From Acidobacteriota bacterium (lineage in GTDB: Bacteria > Acidobacteriota > Terriglobia > Terriglobales > Acidobacteriaceae), in assembly GCA_028876335.1 (NCBI GenBank), contig JAGWSG010000143.1, forward strand, positions 1 through 33,010: 33,010 bases of DNA. The letters run 5' to 3'. The notes beneath the pieces were generated by a model, which worked only from the letters and a program-made list of their open reading frames with translations, was not told the origin of the DNA and did no database searches. Position numbers and translations under genes: made by a program. This document shows positions 8,173-16,301 of the stretch, piece by piece; position 1 is the stretch's first letter, and each line of letters starts with the position of its first letter.

Positions 8173-8240
8173 GAAAAATAAGCCCCTTAGCGCCAACCTG
8201 CACTCCATCCACAATATAGCGCCTGGCTAGCCCAGAGAAC

Positions 8241-8270
8241 TAGGCATTTGGCGTAATTCTCTGGTAAAAT
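8241..8270 (+). promoter_or_regulatory. Candidate extended -10 promoter of rplS
   Basis: TAGGCA (8241-8246), 18 bases, then TGGTAAAAT with TAAAAT at 8265-8270. The TG two bases before the hexamer is an extended -10. It explains how rplS is transcribed when the antisense DinB gene separates it from trmD. Confidence 0.45.
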
Positions 8271-8302
8271 CAAAGTTCTGAGTTCAACAGCAGGAAGAAA
8301 CC

Positions 8303-8668
8303 ATGTCTATTCATCCAGTTATGCAGCGCCTGGCAGAAAAGCTCAAGCGCACAGACCTGCCGGCGTTCGTTCCCGGCGACCAGGTTCGGGTTCACGTAAA
8401 GATTAAGGAAGGCGAAAAAGAACGCCTCCAGGCCTTTGAAGGGCTGGTCATCGCGGTAAACCACGGTCCCCAAGGCACGTTCACTGTCCGCAAGATGAGC
8501 TTCGGCCAGGGTGTCGAGCGCATCTTCCCCTTCAACTCCAAGGTTGTGGACAAGGTGCAAAAGGTTCGCAGTTACAAGGTGCGCCGCGCCAAGCTGTTTT
8601 ACATTCGCGGCCTCCGCGGCAAGGCTGCCCGCCTCAAGGAAGTGGAGCGCAAGCTGGTCGAAGCCTAA
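8303..8668 (+). CDS. rplS: 50S ribosomal protein bL19
   Basis: This 121-residue protein is the usual length for bL19, which sits at the 30S-50S interface. Diagnostic stretches are [44 protein letters not shown] and [25 protein letters not shown] precedes the ATG by 6 bases. It appears monocistronic here, with its own candidate promoter and a strong terminator. Confidence 0.97.
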   Translation: MSIHPVMQRLAEKLKRTDLPAFVPGDQVRVHVKIKEGEKERLQAFEGLVIAVNHGPQGTFTVRKMSFGQGVERIFPFNSKVVDKVQKVRSYKVRRAKLFYIRGLRGKAARLKEVERKLVEA

Positions 8669-8693
8669 GGGCATTCTGCTCCTCGTTTCAGAG

Positions 8694-8726
8694 AAACTCC
8701 GGTCTATATGGCCGGAGTTTTCTTTT
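8694..8726 (+). terminator. Intrinsic terminator of rplS
   Basis: A perfect 9-bp stem, AAACTCCGG (8694-8702) with CCGGAGTTT (8712-8720), has a 9-base loop and runs into TTTTCTTTT. It lies 26 bases after the rplS stop. Confidence 0.88.
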
Positions 8727-8753
8727 GCTCGCAATCTCTTTGCGGCCTACACC

Positions 8754-8797
8754 GAAAAAAAGAATGGCCCAGTCAGGGAAGTCCCTGCCCGGGCCAT
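8754..8797 (-). terminator. Intrinsic terminator of the methyltransferase-DinB gene
   Basis: Read on the minus strand, an outer stem ATGGCCC/GGGCCAT (8797-8791 with 8770-8764) encloses an inner CAGGGA/TCCCTG stem with a 2-base loop, followed by TTCTTTTTTT. It lies 26 bases past the stop at 8823. Confidence 0.88.
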
Positions 8798-8822
8798 CAG
8801 CATTGAGAATTTCCGCAACACA

Positions 8823-10217
8823 TCACCGGATGGGTGAGTTTGGAGTTGGCATGGGCCGCTGCACTGCCTTGCGCATGCGTTCCAGGTGGTGCCAACTATG
8901 ACGTACCGCGTGATCCTCAAGCACAAACTGCGCCGTAACCGGTGCTCCAAAGCTGAGTGAGAATGGCGCCGCTCGGTCAAGTTCGGCATCCGTCATGGTT
9001 CGCACGGCTGCCGCTGCTTCCATGCTGTTTTTGCGCAAAAGCAGCAGAGCTTCCTCGCGTGCGATGTTGTTGTTATCGGTTGCGTGTTGTGCGTTCATGT
9101 CGCGCACCGCATCCCAGGTAACCTGCGTGATGGACTGGCCCGAGGCAATCGTTTTCGCAAGCTCCACTTCAATGGGATAGACACTCGCAACGTGATGAAC
9201 CAAAACGCCAATGCTTCTGCCCGGCTTGCCTGATTCCATAATCGGCAACTTCCATTCTTCCTCGGTAAGTCGGCTGGCGAAGTCAATCAGTCTTGTCGCG
9301 CCTTCTTCAATGCGATCCGCCAGCATACCTGCACGGTGGTTTTTGTTCTGCTCATCAAACTGAATCACTGCGGAGAGGTCAGTGGTGTCATTGCCTCGAA
9401 TGGCGATGACCTCCAAATACTCTGCATCGACCAGGGTGCCGCGTCCTGGGGCGCGGTTGTTGCTGGACCAGAGCTCCACCAATTCGGCCCTGAGTCTGGT
9501 TTGTTCCTCGGCACTGAGCGAATCAAATGCCCTGGACATAGGACCGTAATTCTGGCGGAAGAAGTCGACCACAACCTCTGGCGGAAACGGATAGTCGAAC
9601 TGATAGAAGCGCAGTGTACACCGGATGTCGAGAGTGCCCTTACCGAAGCGCTCGTACACTACGCCAGGATCTCCCCACTTCAGCGGCGAGGGCATGCCGT
9701 TCGGCGCAATGTATTTCCCGATGGTTTTGAGCATTTTTCCGACGAAGCCATGCTCGGTCCAGTTCGCCATGGAAATCTTGCCCCCAGGCCGGCAAACCCG
9801 CATCATTTCAGCGGCAACGCATTCCGGGCGAGGTGCAAACATTGCGCCCACAAGGCTGGCGACTACGTCAAAGAGACCATCCGGGTACGGCAACGATTCC
9901 GCATCACCCTCATCAAAGCTGACCTCAAGCTTCTCTTCCGCAGCACGTTCACGCGCACGCTCAAGCCAATTGGTGGCAATATCGCAACCGGTCACCCGCG
10001 CGCCATCACGCGCAGCAATCAAAGCAAGCTGGCCTGATCCGCAGGCAACGTCGAGCAATTGCTGTCCCGGCTTCATGCCGATGCGCTTGTAAAACAGATA
10101 TGCGTCGGGCTCAAGATAACGGGAGAAGATGTCATAATCGCCTGCCATCCAGGTCCACTTCAGCTGTGTTTTCAGTTCACTCATTTCTTCAAGAGAGGGG
10201 GAAATTGTTGTGCTCAT
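8823..10217 (-). CDS. SAM-dependent methyltransferase fused to a DinB-like domain
   Basis: This 464-residue protein joins two domains. Residues about 45-200 are a class I methyltransferase of the UbiE/Methyltransf_11 type: motif I LLDVACGSGQLAL (54-66), acidic D79 in GCDIA, and motif EGDAESLPYPDGLFDVV (103-119). Residues about 290-455 form a DinB / maleylpyruvate-isomerase-N-like helical bundle with H341/H342 (VLVHHVASV) and H436/H440 (EDHAVRHSW) as candidate metal ligands. AAGGAAG sits about 8 bases before the ATG at 10217; a second ATG (residue 12) lacks one. It is divergent from an AraC-type regulator gene, its likely regulator. Substrate unknown: small-molecule methylation coupled to a thiol- or metal-dependent step is an inference from the domain pairing. 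Confidence 0.85.
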   Translation of the reverse strand: MSTTISPSLEEMSELKTQLKWTWMAGDYDIFSRYLEPDAYLFYKRIGMKPGQQLLDVACGSGQLALIAARDGARVTGCDIATNWLERARERAAEEKLEVSFDEGDAESLPYPDGLFDVVASLVGAMFAPRPECVAAEMMRVCRPGGKISMANWTEHGFVGKMLKTIGKYIAPNGMPSPLKWGDPGVVYERFGKGTLDIRCTLRFYQFDYPFPPEVVVDFFRQNYGPMSRAFDSLSAEEQTRLRAELVELWSSNNRAPGRGTLVDAEYLEVIAIRGNDTTDLSAVIQFDEQNKNHRAGMLADRIEEGATRLIDFASRLTEEEWKLPIMESGKPGRSIGVLVHHVASVYPIEVELAKTIASGQSITQVTWDAVRDMNAQHATDNNNIAREEALLLLRKNSMEAAAAVRTMTDAELDRAAPFSLSFGAPVTAQFVLEDHAVRHSWHHLERMRKAVQRPMPTPNSPIR

Positions 10218-10349
10218 TTTTCTTTCTTCCTTCCGGGGGAATCGATCGGCTAAGATCTTCTACAACTATGCGGCCAGGCCTCCCCGCTGCGTTTGCTCCA
10301 ACGGCCCGCCTTTTTTGCCAAAACACCCGAACGTTGAGTGTGCGAACGC

Positions 10350-11357
10350 ATGGATGTACTGTCTGATGTTCTGAGTGCGGTGCGGCTGCAAGGCGCGCTG
10401 TTTTTCAATGCCGAATTCACCGCTCCATGGTGTCTGAGCTCCTCCGGCGCGGAAGGAATCGCGCCTTATTTACCTTCCAAAGACGTGCATTTGATCATGT
10501 TCCACTTCCTCACGGAAGGGCGAGCATACGCGTCGCTTCCCGGTGGTGAGCGGCTTCAGCTTGAAGCCGGCGACATCGTGATCCTCCCGCACGGAGAGCG
10601 TCATCTGATTGGCAACGGTTTCTCAAAAAATCCAATAGACTCCATGAAGACCTTTGCCAAGAATGTTGCAGAGGGCCTGAAGATTGTTCGCTTTGGCGGC
10701 GGCGGAGAGGTCACTCGTTTTGTCTGTGGGTACATGGCCTGTGACCCGCAGCTTTGCGAAATGATGATGCTGGGGCTTCCCCGCATCTTCAAGGTGTCAT
10801 TGGCAACTGATGAATCAGGCCGCTGGATTGAAAATTCGATCCGCTTTTCGGTCGGCGAATCTGCCGGCACAAGCGCAGGCAGTTCACTGGTTGTCGGCAA
10901 GCTGTCTGAAGTTCTTTTTGTGGAGACCTTGCGCCGTTATATTGCAACCATCCCTGCAGAACAGACTGGATGGTTCGCAGGGCTCCGCGACCCAATTCTT
11001 GCCAAAGCTCTTGCTGAATTGCACAGGCAGCCCGCAAGAGACTGGACAGTCGAAAGTTTGTCCAAGCAGGTTGGCCTCTCCCGCACGCGGCTGGTGGAGC
11101 GCTTCCGTCATTACCTGAAGACTTCGCCTATTGCATATCTCACGTCATGGCGTATGAAGCTGAGTGCGGAAGCTCTTCGCACCACGCAAAAGACCGTTGC
11201 GGAAATCGCCTATGAGGCAGGCTACTTGTCAGAGGCTGCGTTCAACCGTGCCTTCAAACGTGCCTTCAACACTCCACCTGCTCAATTCCGGATACTTGCA
11301 AAATCCGATAAAAATACGAACAAGAAAACCGTTAGAAGAAAGCGAGCCACTGCCTGA
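10350..11357 (+). CDS. AraC-family transcriptional regulator with N-terminal cupin
   Basis: This 335-residue regulator starts at the ATG giving MDVLSDVLSAVRLQGALFF, the common N-terminus of this subfamily; a GTG 12 bases upstream is in frame but not needed. Residues about 5-185 form a cupin sensor domain (AraC_binding/cupin_6 type, with EAGDIVILPHGERH). The C-terminus carries two helix-turn-helix motifs, VESLSKQVGLSRTRLVERF and VAEIAYEAGYLSEAAFNRAF, followed by the AraC signature ending TPPAQFR. The tail is basic (KKTVRRKR). It is transcribed divergently from the methyltransferase-DinB gene with 132 bases between. Effector unknown. Confidence 0.92.
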   Translation: MDVLSDVLSAVRLQGALFFNAEFTAPWCLSSSGAEGIAPYLPSKDVHLIMFHFLTEGRAYASLPGGERLQLEAGDIVILPHGERHLIGNGFSKNPIDSMKTFAKNVAEGLKIVRFGGGGEVTRFVCGYMACDPQLCEMMMLGLPRIFKVSLATDESGRWIENSIRFSVGESAGTSAGSSLVVGKLSEVLFVETLRRYIATIPAEQTGWFAGLRDPILAKALAELHRQPARDWTVESLSKQVGLSRTRLVERFRHYLKTSPIAYLTSWRMKLSAEALRTTQKTVAEIAYEAGYLSEAAFNRAFKRAFNTPPAQFRILAKSDKNTNKKTVRRKRATA

Positions 11358-11429
11358 CGTGTTCATTTTTATTCGCGTTTTTCGCAAATGAGCCCATCCT
11401 GAATGAAGTAAGTTTCCTAAACTGGAAGC

Positions 11430-12065
11430 ATGGTTCAGGTTCAGACATGCGGCTGGGAGCATGAGCGCGCAGCTCAGAGAAGCGGCGCGAGACTGATTGC
11501 GGGCCTCGATGAAGTGGGGCGTGGGCCGCTATTTGGCCCCGTCGTGGCTGCAGCGGTCATTCTTCCTGAAGACTGCAAACTTACCGGTTTGAACGACTCC
11601 AAGAAACTGACCGAAGCCAAGCGCGAAGCCCTCGACGAGCAGATTCGATCCATAGCCGTGTCTTGGACTATCGCTTCGGTTGACGTTGAGACAATCGATC
11701 GCATCAACATTCGCCGCGCTTCCCTGCTTGCCATGCGCCGCGCAGTTGAGCAGCTAACCTGCATTCCAGACTTCCTTCTCATCGACGGCCGCGATTGCAT
11801 CGACTGGCCTTGTACGCAGCGCGCAATTATCAAAGGCGACGCAATCAGCGTTTCCATAGCTGCGGCGAGTGTGCTCGCGAAGGTATATCGCGACCGCATC
11901 GTCGTGGAACTGGACAATAAGTATCCCGGCTACGGCCTCGCAAAGCATAAGGGCTATGGCACCGCTCTTCATCTTGCGGCGCTTGAGAAACTGGGGCCAA
12001 CGTCGCTGCACCGTCGCAGTTTTAGACCAGTTTCACAGGCGGAGTTAGAATTCGGGCAATCATGA
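11430..12065 (+). CDS. rnhB: Ribonuclease HII
   Basis: This 211-residue enzyme cleaves the RNA strand of RNA-DNA hybrids and starts ribonucleotide excision from DNA. The four catalytic acids are present: D27 and E28 in GLDEVGRGPLFGP, D119 in LLIDGRD and D137 in KGDAISVSIAAASVLAKVYRD. Length is normal. rnhB commonly follows rplS in bacteria; here 2.7 kb of methyltransferase and regulator genes separates them. The stop overlaps the next start in ATGA, so the lipoprotein downstream is probably translationally coupled. Confidence 0.96.
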   Translation: MVQVQTCGWEHERAAQRSGARLIAGLDEVGRGPLFGPVVAAAVILPEDCKLTGLNDSKKLTEAKREALDEQIRSIAVSWTIASVDVETIDRINIRRASLLAMRRAVEQLTCIPDFLLIDGRDCIDWPCTQRAIIKGDAISVSIAAASVLAKVYRDRIVVELDNKYPGYGLAKHKGYGTALHLAALEKLGPTSLHRRSFRPVSQAELEFGQS

Positions 12066-13225
12066 ATCGCAATTGCGCGTGTACCGTTTCCCTTCTCGCG
12101 ATTCTTTGCATCGCTGCCTTCACCGGCTGCGACCGCACCCGGTCCAAAAAACCCGACCCCACAAAGGGAAGCGTAACCGGCACAGTGACTTGTACGGATA
12201 CTGACAAGCCTGCGCGCTTCGCAACAATAACGCTCATCGCTGTTCCTCTTAATGACGGAAAAGGCGATGAACCGGCCAGCATTGAACAGGGCATTACAGA
12301 CCTTAACGGACAGTTTGATTTGGAAGCGGTGCCGCCCGGCCGCTACTACGCCTACGCAACACTGAACGGCTACCTTGACCCGGAAATGAGCCTGGATTTT
12401 GAACGAATTCAGAAAGATGCAAGTGAACACGCTCAACTGCTGGACTCAGTGAAACAGTGGGAAGGTCATTTCTCCGAGGTCACAGTTCGTGTGCACCGAC
12501 AAACCAATGTCAATCTGACACTTGAACGTGCCGCAGAGATAAGCGGCAATGTGACATACGACGATGGTAGCCCGGCGATAGGCATGCATTTCCGGCTCTA
12601 TCGCAAAAGCGCCAAGGGCGAATGGACCGGCGTTGGAATGCGACTGCTCGGAGATTGGTCGATCAAGGCAGAGTCGGATAGCCACGGCCATTACAGCATT
12701 TCCAGTCTGCCCGCCGGCGAATATGTCGTATGCGCCTTGTTTCCTCTGTCAGACGAAAACACTACGACGCAAATTTGCCTCGGCAATGCACTGCGGCGGA
12801 AGAACGCTTCATCCGTAAAGATCGGTCCTGGCGAAATCACAACTGGGCAAAATATCGTCATTCCACTCAGCGGCCTCTACACTGTTTCAGGAACGCTCTC
12901 TGCACTTGTTGACGGCCATCCTCCTTCACATGCGCTGGTGCGTTTACTCTACGCAGATGACCGCTCGCTCTTGCGGCAAATCTCAGCAGACAATGATGGC
13001 AGCTTCTCGTTCGCATTCATTCCTCAGGGGAACTACATCTTGAGCGTAACCAACGCTGGTGACAGCTCAGACACAGATGCGGGCAATAGCAACTCTGGCT
13101 CATCCGGGCACGGGGAAGTTCACACCTACGCAAACAAGGAACTGCCTTTGCAGGTGCAGGGTGATACCGAGGATATTTCCGTTCAGCTTGCGACTGCCGT
13201 GCCCTCTACAAGTTCCAACAGATAA
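12062..13225 (+). CDS. Putative lipoprotein with carboxypeptidase regulatory-like domains
   Basis: This 387-residue protein begins with a type II signal peptide: hydrophobic LLAILCIAAF followed by FTGC with C23 as the acylated cysteine (F at -3 is less usual). Three beta-sandwich repeats follow, each like a carboxypeptidase-regulatory/Cna-B-like fold: about 38-115 (SVTGTVTCTD to FDLEAVPPGRYYAYA), 155-225 (ISGNVTYDDG to YSISSLPAGEYVVCA) and 280-345 (VSGTLSALVDG to FSFAFIPQGNYILSV). Such domains are common in Acidobacteriota surface proteins and carry no catalytic residues. The C-terminus is Ser/Asn/Gly-rich. It overlaps rnhB by 4 bases and its TAA abuts the msrQ stop on the opposite strand. 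Confidence 0.85.
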   Translation: MNRNCACTVSLLAILCIAAFTGCDRTRSKKPDPTKGSVTGTVTCTDTDKPARFATITLIAVPLNDGKGDEPASIEQGITDLNGQFDLEAVPPGRYYAYATLNGYLDPEMSLDFERIQKDASEHAQLLDSVKQWEGHFSEVTVRVHRQTNVNLTLERAAEISGNVTYDDGSPAIGMHFRLYRKSAKGEWTGVGMRLLGDWSIKAESDSHGHYSISSLPAGEYVVCALFPLSDENTTTQICLGNALRRKNASSVKIGPGEITTGQNIVIPLSGLYTVSGTLSALVDGHPPSHALVRLLYADDRSLLRQISADNDGSFSFAFIPQGNYILSVTNAGDSSDTDAGNSNSGSSGHGEVHTYANKELPLQVQGDTEDISVQLATAVPSTSSNR

Positions 13226-13837
13226 TTACGCAGCTTGCGTCTTGCCGCGTCGCATGAGCGCCAAGACTGGCCGCGCCAGTAGCAGTACGCCAAGCGCAAT
13301 CGTCATATTCAACGGCGAAAGTACACCCGGCTTCACCTGCCACCAGTAGTGGATTACACCTGCAATTCCGGCGACATAGGCAAGACGATGCAGAGCACGC
13401 CACCGCTTGCCGCCCAGCTTGCGTATGGACCACGTTGTCGATGTTGCAGCAAGCGGAAGCAGGCACAGCCATGCAAACATGCCCGCTGTAATGTAGCGGC
13501 GCTTCAGAATGTCGCTCACCATCGCATTGACGTCGAAACTGGTGTAGAGCGCAATCCACGTGAAGAAGTGCAATGTGCCGTAAAAGAAAGCAAACAGCCC
13601 CAGCAGACGGCGAAATTGAATGAGCCAACTGAGACGTGGCGACAAGCTGCGCACCGGCGTGATGGCCAGAGACAGAATCAAGAACAGCAGCGTGTTGTAG
13701 CCGGTGGTGAAAGTGATATTGGCAGTCGGGTCCGGGCCGAGCGTGTTTGTCACCGCTTCATAGACGAGCAGCATCAGCGGCGAAAGACAGCCGACCCACG
13801 TCACCACCTTGAGAAGAACAATATATTTACGAGGCAT
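13226..13837 (-). CDS. msrQ: Haem-binding membrane subunit MsrQ
   Basis: This 203-residue polytopic membrane protein (about six helices) belongs to the ferric-reductase-like transmembrane family. MsrQ (YedZ) carries haem and passes quinol-derived electrons to MsrP. Family marks are the FRRLLGLFAFFYGTLHFFTW segment with its His, and the later KRWRALHRLAYVAGIAGVIHYWW segment with two more candidate haem histidines. It lies 32 bases downstream of msrP, the usual operon order. The ribosome-binding site is weak. It is convergent with the lipoprotein gene with no base between the stops. Confidence 0.94.
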   Translation of the reverse strand: MPRKYIVLLKVVTWVGCLSPLMLLVYEAVTNTLGPDPTANITFTTGYNTLLFLILSLAITPVRSLSPRLSWLIQFRRLLGLFAFFYGTLHFFTWIALYTSFDVNAMVSDILKRRYITAGMFAWLCLLPLAATSTTWSIRKLGGKRWRALHRLAYVAGIAGVIHYWWQVKPGVLSPLNMTIALGVLLLARPVLALMRRGKTQAA

Positions 13838-13869
13838 GGAATTTGATGTAGCTCATCTGCGTATTTTCA

Positions 13870-14865
13870 TCAGTAGTACTTGCGGAGATCCATGCCCTTG
13901 TACAGCGACGCTACCTGGTCGCCGTAGCCATTAAACATGAGCGTTGTGCGATGCTGCTGCCAGAAAGGCAAGCCGATACGCCGTTCGGATTTCTGGCTCC
14001 ACGGCACCGTGTCCACATCCGGATTCACATTCGAGTAAAAACCGTACGCACTCGGAGCCTGGTCATTCCACGTTGTGTGAGGCTGCTTCTCCACAAATCG
14101 AATTTCGACAATCGATTTCGCCGACTTGTAACCATACTTCCACGGCAGAACCACGCGCACAGGCGCGCCGTTTTGATTGGGCAGCATCTCACCGTAAAGT
14201 CCGAACGTCAGCAACGTCAGCGGATGCATTGCTTCGTCCATCCGCAGGCCTTCAGAATATGGCCAGAAGATGGTGGCATCCTGGCCCGACCACTTTTCAA
14301 CGTGACGGTCGTAATAAGAGATGAACTGCACATACTTCGCGCTCGGCAAAGGATCACACTGGTTGATGAGTTCCGATAATGAGTAGCCTACCCAGGGGAT
14401 CACCATGCTCCAGGCCTCCACGCAGCGATGCCGATAGACACGATCTTCCAGCGGCCGCAACTTAAGAAGGCTGTCGATGTCGAACGTCTTCTCCGCCTTT
14501 ACCTTTCCAGTAATCTTCACGCTCCACGGGCGGGTCGGCAGTCCACCGGCATTCTTCGCTGGGTCGCTCTTGTCGATGCCGAACTCGTAGAAGTTGTTGT
14601 AATGAGTTACATCTTCAAGACTCGTCAATTGTTCGCCCGTCGTGGTCAAAGGGCTTGACACCGTCTTCAGCTTGGTCTGCGCATGTGCATGCGTGCGGGG
14701 AGCAAGTATGTCTGTAACTCCGTCCAGTCCCACTGCGGCCGCACCCGCAACCGCCGCCGCTCCCGCTGCCGTGCGCAGAAACTTGCGGCGCGCCATAAAC
14801 CGCTCATATGCAGAACGGGGTGTGATTTCAGATGACGGAATATCGTTTGGCTTACGTATAAGCAT
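13870..14865 (-). CDS. msrP: Periplasmic methionine sulfoxide reductase catalytic subunit MsrP
   Basis: This 331-residue molybdopterin enzyme (YedY) repairs oxidised methionine in periplasmic proteins. A twin-arginine signal is visible as [11 protein letters not shown] (25-35) with an Ala-rich hydrophobic stretch and cleavage near AHA (60-62). The sulfite-oxidase-type molybdopterin domain follows; C148 in [10 protein letters not shown] is the molybdenum ligand. Length is normal for the family. GAGG lies upstream of the ATG. It forms an operon with msrQ. A molybdenum-cofactor-related mogA-like gene lies about 1.4 kb upstream on the same strand, past the LacI-type gene. Confidence 0.95.
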   Translation of the reverse strand: MLIRKPNDIPSSEITPRSAYERFMARRKFLRTAAGAAAVAGAAAVGLDGVTDILAPRTHAHAQTKLKTVSSPLTTTGEQLTSLEDVTHYNNFYEFGIDKSDPAKNAGGLPTRPWSVKITGKVKAEKTFDIDSLLKLRPLEDRVYRHRCVEAWSMVIPWVGYSLSELINQCDPLPSAKYVQFISYYDRHVEKWSGQDATIFWPYSEGLRMDEAMHPLTLLTFGLYGEMLPNQNGAPVRVVLPWKYGYKSAKSIVEIRFVEKQPHTTWNDQAPSAYGFYSNVNPDVDTVPWSQKSERRIGLPFWQQHRTTLMFNGYGDQVASLYKGMDLRKYY

Positions 14866-14973
14866 TGGGCGACCTCAAGTGGGGAAAATCTCTACGCACT
14901 CATTAGACACCCTCAATGCGGCGCAGGTTACACCAGAATTCACACGCGTTCATGCGGCAAAAACATGAAACGA

Positions 14974-16074
14974 CTAATTTTTATGGTCTGGAGTCGCAGC
15001 CATCAAAGTTGCCGGCAGGCTCCCTCTTGGAAAGGAAGTGGATTGGCGAACCACCAGTTGCGTAGGAATCTCCCACTCTTTGCACCCCGCCTTTGGGTGA
15101 TCCTGCTCAACTCCTGCGCGCAGTGCCTCAATTGCAGCCGATGCCAGCGCCTTGCACGACATCTGCACTGTTGTCAGTGGCGGAAGCATGAACTGCGCCA
15201 GATGAATGTCGTCAAATCCCACCACGCTGATGTCCTGTGGCACCCCATTCGTTGTGCGGTATAACTCGTGAAGCACGCCAATCGCAGTCATGTCGTTGGA
15301 GCACATCACCGCGGTTGGAAGTTTCGATAACGTTACAAGACTTCCCATCGCCGCCATGCCTCCCTCCATCGTGTGTGTTCCTTCCACCAGATGTTCCGCA
15401 GGAACTTTCAGTCCAAGCTCAGCCATCGACTTGAGGAAGGCATCACGTCGTGCAACCGCTGAGCGCAAACGAAGCGGTCCGCTGATGAAAGCGATTTCAC
15501 GATGGCCGAGAGCAGCCAGATGCTGCACTCCCTGGCGAATTCCTTCGGCGTAATTTACCTTCAGCACGCGAATGTTCGGCAGGTCAGGCCCCTGATCGAT
15601 AAAAACCAGCGGAAACTCGCGTTCAACAAGTTTTTGAACCAGGTCTTCTTCAATACCGAATGTCATCACCGCGACGCCATCCACATTCCGCTGCAGCATC
15701 CGTCGAATCAATGACTCTGTGCGCTCTGGTTCATAGTTCGTTGAACCAATAAGAACTTCGTAGCCCTGCGCCACTGCAAGATTTTCGAACTCCTGCACCA
15801 TCTCCGGAAAAAATGGATTCGTAATTTCCGAAACGATCAGTCCGAGCATGTGGCTGCGGCCTGAAACCAGTGCGCGTGCCTGCGTATTCGGCAGGTAACC
15901 GACCTCCTCAATTGCCTTCCAAACACGCTGCGCTAAGTCCGGATCAACCGAGGGAAGGCGATTAACTGTCCGCGAGACAGTTGCAATGGAAACACCAGCC
16001 CGCTCGGCAACATCGCGAATGCTTACAGATCCTGGCCTGCGGCGCTTTGAGGATTTGCTCTTGTTCGTTTTCAC
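14974..16074 (-). CDS. LacI-family transcriptional regulator
   Basis: This 366-residue regulator has a basic N-terminal tail, the LacI helix-turn-helix SIRDVAERAGVSIATVSRTVN (18-38), a hinge helix ending NTQARALVSGRS, and a periplasmic-binding-protein-like sensor domain (LGLIVSEITNPFFPEMV onward, with CSNDMTAIGVL and ISVVGFDDI). Start is a GTG at 16074; no strong Shine-Dalgarno is seen, but it gives the usual lead before the HTH. No sugar catabolism gene is adjacent, so the effector is unknown. Upstream are a good promoter and several dyads, one placed for autorepression. Confidence 0.92.
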   Translation of the reverse strand: MKTNKSKSSKRRRPGSVSIRDVAERAGVSIATVSRTVNRLPSVDPDLAQRVWKAIEEVGYLPNTQARALVSGRSHMLGLIVSEITNPFFPEMVQEFENLAVAQGYEVLIGSTNYEPERTESLIRRMLQRNVDGVAVMTFGIEEDLVQKLVEREFPLVFIDQGPDLPNIRVLKVNYAEGIRQGVQHLAALGHREIAFISGPLRLRSAVARRDAFLKSMAELGLKVPAEHLVEGTHTMEGGMAAMGSLVTLSKLPTAVMCSNDMTAIGVLHELYRTTNGVPQDISVVGFDDIHLAQFMLPPLTTVQMSCKALASAAIEALRAGVEQDHPKAGCKEWEIPTQLVVRQSTSFPRGSLPATLMAATPDHKN

Positions 16075-16075
16075 G

Positions 16076-16110
16076 TTGGGAAGTTTCTACGCTTTCTCTG
16101 TGTTTCCCAA
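16076..16110 (-). promoter_or_regulatory. Inverted repeat in the LacI-gene leader, candidate autoregulatory operator
   Basis: TTGGGAA (16076-16082) and TTCCCAA (16104-16110) form a perfect 7-bp inverted repeat over the predicted start of transcription and the leader. Between them, minus strand, lies GAAAGCGT (16094-16087), also found in the dyad at 16232-16244. Confidence 0.4.
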
Positions 16111-16140
16111 AGTATATGCCCCCGTTTCAATTGGCCGCAA
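16111..16140 (-). promoter_or_regulatory. Promoter of the LacI-family gene
   Basis: On the minus strand TTGCGG (16140-16135), 18 bases, then TATACT (16116-16111), a 5/6 match to the -10 consensus. Start of transcription is predicted near 16104, about 30 bases before the GTG. Confidence 0.5.
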
Positions 16141-16155
16141 AAGGCGCATTCTGAT

Positions 16156-16183
16156 TGGAGTTATCGCACCAAATTTAACTCCA
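16156..16183. promoter_or_regulatory. 8-bp perfect inverted repeat upstream of the LacI-gene promoter
   Basis: TGGAGTTA (16156-16163) and TAACTCCA (16176-16183) are separated by 12 bases. It lies about 50-80 bases upstream of the predicted transcription start, a position suited to an activator or second regulator. It has no terminator features for either strand. Confidence 0.4.
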
Positions 16184-16231
16184 TAAAGTCGCTACGGCAC
16201 GAAAGATAAATCGATATTTCAGGCCGTTTAT

Positions 16232-16244
16232 GGAAAGCGTTTCC
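16232..16244. promoter_or_regulatory. LacI-type operator-like dyad
   Basis: GGAAAGCGTTTCC has 5-bp arms around a GCG centre and resembles LacI/GalR-family operators (GAAA-CG-TTTC pattern), although those usually have an even, CG-centred spacing. It lies 158-170 bases upstream of the LacI-family start codon. Confidence 0.4.
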
Positions 16245-16301
16245 CCGCCTCGGGTGTCATCCCAGCCCTGGGGATCACTGTCAGGCTCTTCAAAATCACT
16301 T

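Noticed and set aside
9336-10037. 233-codon plus-strand ORF opposite the methyltransferase
   Set aside because: Shadow of the fusion gene; no start signal or motif.
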